A stretch of 5,099 nucleotides of DNA from Calditrichota bacterium. GTDB lineage: Bacteria; Zhuqueibacterota; Zhuqueibacteria; Zhuqueibacterales; Geothermadaptataceae. How positions within the stretch are numbered: the first letter of the stretch is position 1; every line of letters starts with the position of its first letter. The stretch lies in NCBI GenBank assembly GCA_008501545.1, contig QQUM01000134.1, positions 1 to 5,099 of the forward strand, given 5' to 3'. The notes beneath the pieces were generated by a model. It made no database searches, had not been told where the DNA came from, and saw nothing but the letters and a program-made list of their open reading frames with translations. Both the position numbers and the translations under genes were made by a program. Positions 1 to 5,099 of the stretch are shown one piece after another.

Positions 1-1103
1 CCCGTTCGGATGTGACTGACGCTTCCGGTGCCGTTCCGGAAGTGGGTCCTGAAATTATCATTCCCAGTGGCGCAAACTTTGACTCTCCGACCGTTGATGG
101 CGCCCTGAGTGAAGACGTGTGGATGGCAGCTCCAGGCATCGATCTTCGTTTCGATGACGAAGACCTGCGAAATTCCTACCCTGCAATCGGCCCATGGCGC
201 AGCGGGCAGTGGCAGCCTGAAATCGATGGCGCTCGTGCGGCAGTGCTCGACCCTGCTGACGCTACCGTGAAATGGTTCTTCAAAGAAAACATGCTCTATC
301 TCGGCGTCGATGTGCGCGACCAGGCGGTCTGGTCATTGGAAAATTTCGATCAGTGGGACGGCATCCGTTTTGTCATTAATGATCGCAAAGAAATCGATCC
401 AAATCAAACCAATTCAATCCGCCATGAACTCATTATGCGTTTTGATCCCGCAGGTGGGCTAATAAAAGCCGGGTACTTGCCATTCCTGATCGACTCGTTG
501 CATGGAGGCGAAGCCGCGGTGCAGATGAAAGCGAATACCACAATCAACGATTACAACGATGTGGATGAAGGTTACACCTTCGAATTGGCATTGGATCTGA
601 CAAAATTTGGTTATCCTGCTGAAAACTATGACGGGGTGTTGTTAATCAGCGCCTGCTTGTTTGATGGCGAGAATTTTGAAAACGCTGCGGATAATTACGG
701 TAACCGTGTCTGGTGGATGCGTGAAAGTGTGAATCCGGCAGGTCCAGCCTGGGCGTATATGGATCCGACGGCAATGATTGGAACTGGTGTTGCAGAAGGC
801 CACAATGTCGGTACACCCGAAACATTCGCACTCGTCGGCAATTATCCCAATCCATTCAACCCAACGACCAATATCGTGTTTACCATGCCGGAAGAAGGAT
901 TGGTCACATTGAAAGTCTACGACATTCTGGGACGCAATGTGGTCAACCTGCCGCTCGGTTTGCAAAATGCAGGCAAGCAGCAAATTACCTTTGATGCGCA
1001 CAAAATGACCTCGGGTGTTTATTTTTACAGACTGCACATGAAAGGCAATATGACAAAAAATACTCATTCCACGGTTTATGGTAAATTTACTCTTCTGAAA
1101 TAA
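1..1103 (+). CDS. Secreted CBM9-like domain protein with T9SS type A sorting domain (5' truncated)
   Basis: The reading frame is open to the left edge (first full codon at 3), so the N-terminus is missing and 366 residues remain. The GTG at 12 is an internal valine codon, not a demonstrable start. Counting from that GTG as residue 1, residues about 28-257 look like a CBM9-like/DOMON-type beta-sandwich: VDGALSEDVW at 28-37, a strand pair ending MLYLGVDVRD at 94-103, WDGIRFVIND at 115-124, and EGYTFELALDL at 186-196. Many tryptophans (37, 62, 67, 88, 107, 115, 234, 235, 247) could line a ligand face. Residues about 268-363 form a type IX sorting domain: NYPNPFNPTT at 277-286, VYDILGR at 302-308, SGVYFYRL at 334-341, ending KFTLLK. 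In known T9SS cargo this domain directs passage across the outer membrane and is usually removed. The inferred role is an extracellular or surface-attached glycan-binding protein or the binding end of a larger enzyme. Any catalytic part would lie upstream. The sorting domain is firm; the CBM9 call is moderately firm; ligand unknown. Confidence 0.85.
   Translation, partial: RSDVTDASGAVPEVGPEIIIPSGANFDSPTVDGALSEDVWMAAPGIDLRFDDEDLRNSYPAIGPWRSGQWQPEIDGARAAVLDPADATVKWFFKENMLYLGVDVRDQAVWSLENFDQWDGIRFVINDRKEIDPNQTNSIRHELIMRFDPAGGLIKAGYLPFLIDSLHGGEAAVQMKANTTINDYNDVDEGYTFELALDLTKFGYPAENYDGVLLISACLFDGENFENAADNYGNRVWWMRESVNPAGPAWAYMDPTAMIGTGVAEGHNVGTPETFALVGNYPNPFNPTTNIVFTMPEEGLVTLKVYDILGRNVVNLPLGLQNAGKQQITFDAHKMTSGVYFYRLHMKGNMTKNTHSTVYGKFTLLK
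843..1100 (+). other. Region encoding the C-terminal T9SS type A sorting domain
   Basis: This is the last 86 codons of the first gene. It begins with the YPNPFNPTT motif, followed by alternating beta-strand segments (TNIVFTMPEEG, VTLKVYDILGR), a Gly-rich turn and the SGVYFYRL strand, and ends in a lysine just before the stop. The order and length match the type A sorting fold used by the type IX secretion system. A 10-residue stretch between FYRL and the final KFTLLK (LHMKGNMTKN) is slightly longer than the tightest examples but remains in frame. Confidence 0.88.
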
Positions 1104-1124
1104 ATAAGTTAAGTGATGACCTCC

Positions 1125-1166
1125 GTCGCGGAGCGCTGCGATTTACAGCAGCGTTCCGCGATTTTT
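1125..1166 (+). terminator. Rho-independent terminator after the CBM9-like gene
   Basis: The left arm CGCGGAGCGCTGC (1127-1139) pairs with GCAGCGTTCCGCG (1148-1160) over all 13 positions, with one G-U wobble. A T-A pair (1126/1161) and a G-U (1125/1162) can extend it. The loop is eight bases (gatttaca), and five T residues follow at 1162-1166. It begins 21 bases after the stop codon at 1101-1103. There is no matching T tract for the opposite strand, so it should act only on + strand transcripts. It separates the first gene from the receptor gene. Confidence 0.88.
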
Positions 1167-1180
1167 CAGACTAATCCAGA

Positions 1181-1185
1181 AAGAG
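1181..1185 (+). promoter_or_regulatory. Weak ribosome binding site for the receptor gene
   Basis: AAGAG lies seven bases before the ATG at 1193, inside the purine-rich run 1178-1186. It is a modest Shine-Dalgarno match, but it favours 1193 over the in-frame ATG at 1253. The bases before 1253 are an A/T stretch (gatttttcaatcaaaaaaa) with no such match. Confidence 0.45.
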
Positions 1186-1192
1186 ATAAAAT

Positions 1193-3871
1193 ATGATCCG
1201 GCTAATTGATAATTCAGGCAAAACGAACAATAAGATTTTTCAATCAAAAAAAATGGGTTTGCTTGTGCTCTGTATCTTTCTCATGCTTTTTTCCACAACA
1301 CTTAAAGGTGGAATTTCCGGGAAACTTGCCGGCCAGGTTTTAGACCAGCAGAACCAACCATTGCCCGGCGCCAATGTCATCATATCAGGAACTTCTCTGG
1401 GTGCAGCAACCGATGCTGAAGGGTACTACCGGATTTTAAATATCCCGCCAGGTACTTACAGCGTTAATATTACTTTTATTGGCTATAAAAAAGTTGTTGT
1501 CGAAAAAGTGTTAATTACATCGGACAACACAACAACCGTAAATATTTCCCTTGAAGAGGCTGCTCTGGAAGCAGACGCCGTTGTCATCGTTGCCGAGCGA
1601 CCCATTGTCGAAACCAATCTGACAAGCTCGAAAGCTACAGTTACCAACGAGGATATCGAAAGCCTGCCGGTTCAGGAATTGCAGGATATCGTCAATTTGC
1701 AGGCAGGTGTTGTGGATGGTCACTTTCGTGGCGGACGAATCGGCGAGGTGCAGTATCAAATCAATGGTGTTTCGGTCAACAACTCCTTCAATAACAGCTC
1801 TTCATTGCGCATCGATCGCTCTCTTTTACAGGAAGTTCAGGTAATCAGCGGCACATTCGATGCGGAATACGGCCAGGCGATGAGCGGCGTTGTGAACGCC
1901 GTGCTTAAAAACGGAACGGAGAATTTTAAATGGAATGCCGAGTTTTTTCTCAGCGATTATGTATTTTCCAATAACAAACGAATCGTTGAAGATGAATTTA
2001 AACCGCTTACACAGCAAAATTATCAAATTAGCTTCAGCGGCCCTATAGGCATTCCCAATACGCGCTATATTTTCAGTGGCCGCCATTTTTCCAGCGATGG
2101 TTATGTCACAGCAGTCCGGCGCTTCAACCCGACAGACCGCGCTGATTTTGAAAATAAAATTTTTAGCCCAACCGGTGACAGCCTGGAAATGCCATTGAAC
2201 TACAGCGAAGAATGGTCAGGACTGGCAAAAATAACCAACCGCTCGCTGGAAAATATTGAGCTGAGTTATCAGGCTATCGCTAATAAAATTGAAAGCAAAC
2301 GTTATGCTTTTAGTTTTCGCTATAATCCCGATGGTGCGCCAATCCAGCGCCAGACATCCCTTGTGCACGGGCTGGACATTACCCACACATTATCTAAGAA
2401 CACCTTTTATACACTGAGTTTGCGCAACAATTATTTTGATTATTCGGATTACGTTTACGAGGATTTTAACGATCCCCGATATGACGCCGCCGGTCCACCA
2501 CGCAGTGACATTGCTTATGAAATCGGCGCCAATGTGCAGGGCGTCGGTCTGGGGCGGTATATTCAAAAAACCGATGCCCGCGTTCTCAAAGCAGCGCTCA
2601 CCAGCCAGGTAAGCCGTGCGCATCAGGTTAAATTTGGAATTGAGTTGCAGCAATCGGATATTACTTTCGGCACCCCGGACGGCTATTTGGTCAACTCGGG
2701 CGGCAACACCATTATTCGCCATGAGAATGAACCGCCAGACTATCCTGCGGCATCAGAGTACGATCCCATCTCGCTGGCGACTTATGGCCAGGATCAAATT
2801 GAATGGAAGGATTTGGTGGTGCGGGCCGGAGCGCGTCTCGAATATTTTGACGCCCGCTCAACCATTCCCAGCGATCTGCAAAATCCGGCCAATGCGATTT
2901 CCGGCGCGCCCGAATCCCGTCCACAGAGCACGACTAACAAAACATCATTAGCTCCCCGGCTGGGTATTTCCCATCCCATTTCAGCATCAGCGGCTGTATT
3001 TTTTGCTTATGGCCATTTCTATCAAATGCCGGCACTTGGTCAGATTTTTTCCAACGCCAACTACGATGTGCTCGATGAATTGCAGGCTGGCGGCATCACC
3101 TATGGCGTGCTTGGCAATCCCGATATCAAACCGGAGCGCACCATTCAATATGAGTTTGGCTACAAGCATGCGCTGACCGATTTTCTCGGCCTCGATTTCA
3201 GTATTTTTTATAAAGATATTCGCGATCTGCTCGGTGTCGAATTTGTCTCGACCTACGCTGCCGCAGAATATGCGCGCTTCACCAATGTGGATTTTGGCAA
3301 CGTTACCGGATTTACAATTGCTTTCGATCAAAGGCGTATCGGTTTGTTCAGCTCTACATTGGATTATACCTGGCAACGCGCTCAGGGCAATTCCAGCGAT
3401 CCCCGTGAAACCGCGACGCGTGCAGAAGCAGGCGAGGATCCCCGGCCGGAACAGATTCCGTTAAATTGGGACCAGCGACACACTTTGAACGCCACAATGG
3501 CTATACAACAGCCGAAGAATTTCTCCATCAGCGCCATCTTCCGTTTTGCCGGCGGACAGCCTTACACGCCGGAATTGGGCAGCGGTTTTGGCGCCGGTCT
3601 GGAACGCAATTCCGGCAATAAACCCTCCTCCCTGCTCATCGATTTGCGTGCTGAAAAATTTCTGAACATAGCAGGCATTAAAACGAGCTTGTTTGTTCGC
3701 ACTTACAATTTGCTCGATACCCGGTTTGTTAACGGTTTTGTTTTTACCGACACCGGCAGTCCCGATTATTCGCTAACACCAATCGCCGATGAGGGCACAC
3801 TGATCAATCCCGGTCGCTATTACGCACCGCGACGGATCGAAGTCGGAATTACTTTAAATTCGGGATTATAA
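1193..3871 (+). CDS. TonB-dependent outer-membrane receptor with N-terminal carboxypeptidase-regulatory-like domain
   Basis: This complete 892-residue protein is of normal length for the family. In order it shows: a signal peptide with hydrophobic core MGLLVLCIFLMLFS (21-34); a carboxypeptidase-regulatory-like beta-sandwich at about 44-120 (GQVLDQQNQPLPGANV, TDAEGYYRI, PPGTYSV, FIGYK); a possible TonB box DAVVIVAE (128-135); a plug at about 140-240 with RGGR (179-182), YQINGV (188-193) and EVQVISGTFDAEYGQAMSGVV (214-234); then a beta-barrel to the end with the family signatures GNPDIKPERTIQYEFGY (641-657), DQRHTLNA (760-767) and SLFVRTYNLLDTR (832-844). Known members use the inner-membrane TonB-ExbB-ExbD complex to import bulky ligands such as siderophores, cobalamin or oligosaccharides through the outer membrane; the substrate here cannot be read from sequence. 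The chosen ATG leaves a long 20-residue n-region with several Lys; the in-frame ATG at 1253 would give a more ordinary signal peptide but lacks a ribosome site. The protein ends NSGL rather than with the aromatic residue usual for outer-membrane barrels. It is probably the first gene of an operon with the gene at 3927. Confidence 0.93.
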   Translation: MIRLIDNSGKTNNKIFQSKKMGLLVLCIFLMLFSTTLKGGISGKLAGQVLDQQNQPLPGANVIISGTSLGAATDAEGYYRILNIPPGTYSVNITFIGYKKVVVEKVLITSDNTTTVNISLEEAALEADAVVIVAERPIVETNLTSSKATVTNEDIESLPVQELQDIVNLQAGVVDGHFRGGRIGEVQYQINGVSVNNSFNNSSSLRIDRSLLQEVQVISGTFDAEYGQAMSGVVNAVLKNGTENFKWNAEFFLSDYVFSNNKRIVEDEFKPLTQQNYQISFSGPIGIPNTRYIFSGRHFSSDGYVTAVRRFNPTDRADFENKIFSPTGDSLEMPLNYSEEWSGLAKITNRSLENIELSYQAIANKIESKRYAFSFRYNPDGAPIQRQTSLVHGLDITHTLSKNTFYTLSLRNNYFDYSDYVYEDFNDPRYDAAGPPRSDIAYEIGANVQGVGLGRYIQKTDARVLKAALTSQVSRAHQVKFGIELQQSDITFGTPDGYLVNSGGNTIIRHENEPPDYPAASEYDPISLATYGQDQIEWKDLVVRAGARLEYFDARSTIPSDLQNPANAISGAPESRPQSTTNKTSLAPRLGISHPISASAAVFFAYGHFYQMPALGQIFSNANYDVLDELQAGGITYGVLGNPDIKPERTIQYEFGYKHALTDFLGLDFSIFYKDIRDLLGVEFVSTYAAAEYARFTNVDFGNVTGFTIAFDQRRIGLFSSTLDYTWQRAQGNSSDPRETATRAEAGEDPRPEQIPLNWDQRHTLNATMAIQQPKNFSISAIFRFAGGQPYTPELGSGFGAGLERNSGNKPSSLLIDLRAEKFLNIAGIKTSLFVRTYNLLDTRFVNGFVFTDTGSPDYSLTPIADEGTLINPGRYYAPRRIEVGITLNSGL
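1574..1597 (+). other. Region encoding a candidate TonB box
   Basis: These eight codons give DAVVIVAE (residues 128-135), placed between the regulatory-like domain and the plug. This is where TonB boxes of the DTVVVTA kind sit in receptors with an N-terminal extension. The match is to pattern (acidic residue, small residue, run of Val/Ile, Ala), not exact. It is the best candidate for the TonB contact in this protein. Confidence 0.5.
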
Positions 3872-3886
3872 CAGAAAACGTCTAAC

Positions 3887-3906
3887 GAGCAGAATGAAAA
3901 CTGCTC
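3887..3906 (+). other. Small hairpin in the gap between the receptor and the third gene
   Basis: GAGCAG (3887-3892) and CTGCTC (3901-3906) are perfect inverted repeats around an eight-base A-rich loop (aatgaaaa). The stem is six base pairs and no T run follows, so it does not look like a terminator. The alternative ATG at 3894 falls inside the loop. It could affect translation or mRNA stability, or be chance. Confidence 0.35.
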
Positions 3907-3913
3907 TGGTAAC

Positions 3914-3918
3914 GGGAG
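3914..3918 (+). promoter_or_regulatory. Ribosome binding site deciding the start of the third gene
   Basis: GGGAG lies eight bases before the ATG at 3927, a good Shine-Dalgarno position. The earlier in-frame ATG at 3894 has no comparable site before it, only gagcag, which is tied up in a possible stem. The later start also places the signal peptide directly at the N-terminus. Confidence 0.6.
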
Positions 3919-3926
3919 TGGCATAT

Positions 3927-5099
3927 ATGAAATTTCTAAAATTCACTTTTGTTGTGTATTTCACATTCGCCGGCGCTGTTGAGTTGTTTTCCCAACAGCA
4001 GTTGCAACCGGTTGTGCCGCAAGAAATGCGGGGAAGAGTAGATGCTGAACGAACCGGACATCACGACGCCGCAAATATTCGAACACGATTTGAGAATTAC
4101 GGCATGGTCGGTGGCTATCCACAGAGTCCGGTGAATGTCGACCTCAGTGTTTTTCATTCCGCTGAAGTACCAAAAGGCAGCGGTATGAATTACAGCGACG
4201 GCATCACCCCGTTTGTTTTGGCGCGAATTGAACAGGTCGACGGCCGACCGGCATATATTATGGAGACTGGATACCGTGAGCGGCAACAAACCAGCCCTCT
4301 GCATAATCGGGTTATGCGATTTGAACCCCGCCCGGGCTATTTTCAAGCCGATCCCGGAATAAACCAGGGACGATCACCGGCCGTAAGTTACGATCCACGC
4401 ACCTGGCCGGACTATTGGCCGGATAAAGTCAGCGATGCGGATGATCCGGGTTGGGCAGGCGCATGGAACGGTTATTTTGGTAAACGGCCCAATGCTGATC
4501 AGGAAAGTTTCACGGTCATGGATGATGATTTCTATGATGCCTGGGATTATTATCCCGACAGCAGGGATTCGACCCGACGCGGATTGGGATTGCGCATTGA
4601 GGTGCGCGGTTTTCAGTGGGCCAACCCGCAAGCAAGCAATGTCATCTTCTGGCATTACGATATCACCAATGAAGGCACAACCAACTACAATGAAAACATC
4701 ATCTTTGGTTTGTATTTCGATTCCGGCGTGGGCGGATCGGCTATTTCCTGCGATGGCATCGCCGAATCGGATGACGATAATGCGTTTTACGACGACTCCC
4801 AGGGACTTGATCTGGTTTATACATGGGATAAATTCGGCCATGGCAAAGATCTAACCAGCTCATGCGGCGTCACCGGATACCTGGGATACGCCTATCTCGA
4901 AACACCGGGTAAATTCCTCGATGCAATAGACAACGATGAAGATGGTATTGTCGATGAAGTGCGCGATGGTGGTCCCGGGGAATTCATTGAAGGACAAGAT
5001 GCAATACGCGCCTGGGTTGATGCCAATTACGACCTGACGCTGTTTGAGCAACAGTTCGGCCCGATTGAAGGGCGCCCTGCATTTCGTGAGGGAAAATGG
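3927..5099 (+). CDS. Large exported protein of unknown function with EF-hand-like loop (3' truncated)
   Basis: The frame has no stop from 3894 to the right edge, and 391 residues are visible from the chosen ATG at 3927. The N-terminus, MKFLKFTFVVYFTFAGAVELFSQ, is a plausible Sec signal peptide, with cleavage likely near residues 22-24. The mature part begins with a low-complexity Gln/Pro stretch, then RFENYGMVGGYP (54-65) and GSGMNYSDGITPF (residues 88-100). A region rich in Trp, Tyr and Asp follows, then a strand-rich stretch (NVIFWHYDITNEG, then IIFGLYFDSGVGG) that looks like an immunoglobulin-like or jelly-roll fold. An acidic patch (ESDDDNAFYDD) lies between two cysteines (275 and 313). 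DNDEDGIVDE at 335-344 fits a calcium-binding DxDxDGxxDE loop. I do not recognise a named family; it resembles the large surface proteins common in Calditrichota/KSB1-type genomes, many of which end in a T9SS tag, but its C-terminus lies outside the window. It follows the receptor gene by 55 bases with no terminator, so co-transcription is likely. An outer-surface role beside the receptor is inference. Confidence 0.82.
   Translation, partial: MKFLKFTFVVYFTFAGAVELFSQQQLQPVVPQEMRGRVDAERTGHHDAANIRTRFENYGMVGGYPQSPVNVDLSVFHSAEVPKGSGMNYSDGITPFVLARIEQVDGRPAYIMETGYRERQQTSPLHNRVMRFEPRPGYFQADPGINQGRSPAVSYDPRTWPDYWPDKVSDADDPGWAGAWNGYFGKRPNADQESFTVMDDDFYDAWDYYPDSRDSTRRGLGLRIEVRGFQWANPQASNVIFWHYDITNEGTTNYNENIIFGLYFDSGVGGSAISCDGIAESDDDNAFYDDSQGLDLVYTWDKFGHGKDLTSSCGVTGYLGYAYLETPGKFLDAIDNDEDGIVDEVRDGGPGEFIEGQDAIRAWVDANYDLTLFEQQFGPIEGRPAFREGKW
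4929..4958 (+). other. Region encoding an EF-hand-like calcium-binding loop
   Basis: The ten codons give DNDEDGIVDE. Asp at positions 1, 3 and 5, Gly at 6 and Asp-Glu at 9-10 match the calcium loops of EF-hand, dockerin and thrombospondin type 3 repeats. Only one copy is visible and no flanking helices are evident. A structural calcium site in an extracellular protein is more likely than a regulatory EF-hand pair. Confidence 0.6.

Noticed and set aside
12..14. GTG as the start codon of the first gene
   Set aside because: The same frame is open upstream to the window edge (codons for Arg-Ser-Asp precede it), and the protein begins in mid-linker without a signal peptide, although its sorting domain requires one. 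The gene is truncated instead.
642..1067. Antisense open frame of 141 codons opposite the T9SS domain region
   Set aside because: It lies wholly opposite a convincing coding region, its protein has no recognisable domain, and its composition (many Cys, His, Ile) is typical of a shadow frame.
1185..1192. GATAAAAT as a -10 promoter element for the receptor gene
   Set aside because: It abuts the ATG at 1193 and has no convincing -35 partner or Bacteroidota-type TTTG element nearby, so it is not annotated as a promoter.
2616..2951. + strand open frame of 111 codons within the receptor gene
   Set aside because: It is an out-of-frame overlap with the barrel coding sequence, whose frame has clear family motifs. 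The product is rich in Arg, Pro and Trp, as expected of a shifted frame.
3894..3896. Upstream ATG as the start of the third gene
   Set aside because: It would add eleven residues before the signal peptide and lacks a good ribosome site, whereas 3927 has GGGAG at a spacing of eight bases. It stays possible but less likely.
3887..3906. Hairpin as a terminator between the receptor and the third gene
   Set aside because: The stem is only six base pairs and is followed by TGGTAACGGG with no T tract, so it should not terminate transcription.
3936..4346. Antisense open frame of 136 codons opposite the start of the third gene
   Set aside because: The + strand frame has a ribosome site, a signal peptide and a continuous open frame beyond 1.1 kb, whereas this frame has none of these supports.
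4374..4841. Antisense open frame of 155 codons, and the + frame at 4435-4854
   Set aside because: Both overlap the long open frame of the third gene. The antisense product is a repetitive Ile/Val/Gly string, and the + one is a Met/Ile/Arg-rich shifted reading of Asp- and Tyr-rich codons.

Overview
The window holds three protein genes, all on the + strand. One is cut by the left edge, one is complete, and one is cut by the right edge. No RNA gene, mobile element or CRISPR array is visible. The best guess for the source is an uncultured or little-studied member of the Fibrobacterota-Chlorobiota-Bacteroidota (FCB) superphylum, such as a Calditrichota, KSB1, Marinimicrobia or Ignavibacteria relative. 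This rests on the C-terminal secretion tag around NYPNPFNPTT, which is typical of type IX secretion (T9SS) cargo in those groups, and on a TonB-dependent receptor with an N-terminal carboxypeptidase-regulatory-like domain. The phylum is inferred and cannot be fixed from 5 kb.

Layout: positions 1-1103 carry the 3' part of a secreted protein with a carbohydrate-binding family 9 (CBM9)-like beta-sandwich and a T9SS type A sorting domain. Positions 1125-1166 form a strong intrinsic terminator that closes this transcript. Positions 1193-3871 carry a complete 892-residue TonB-dependent outer-membrane receptor. After a 55-base gap with no terminator comes a third gene. Its likely start is 3927, and it runs open past the right edge (391 residues visible). 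It has a signal peptide, an acidic region and an EF-hand-like calcium-binding loop, and it looks like a large exported surface protein of unknown function.

How they may work together: the receptor and the third protein are probably co-transcribed and both reach the cell envelope. The upstream CBM9-like protein is a separate transcript but is also exported. The simplest reading is a cell-surface locus for capturing and importing a polymer-derived or otherwise bulky nutrient. The substrate is unknown. No catalytic enzyme, SusD-like lipoprotein or regulator is visible inside the window, so the pairing is a hypothesis based on position and export signals.
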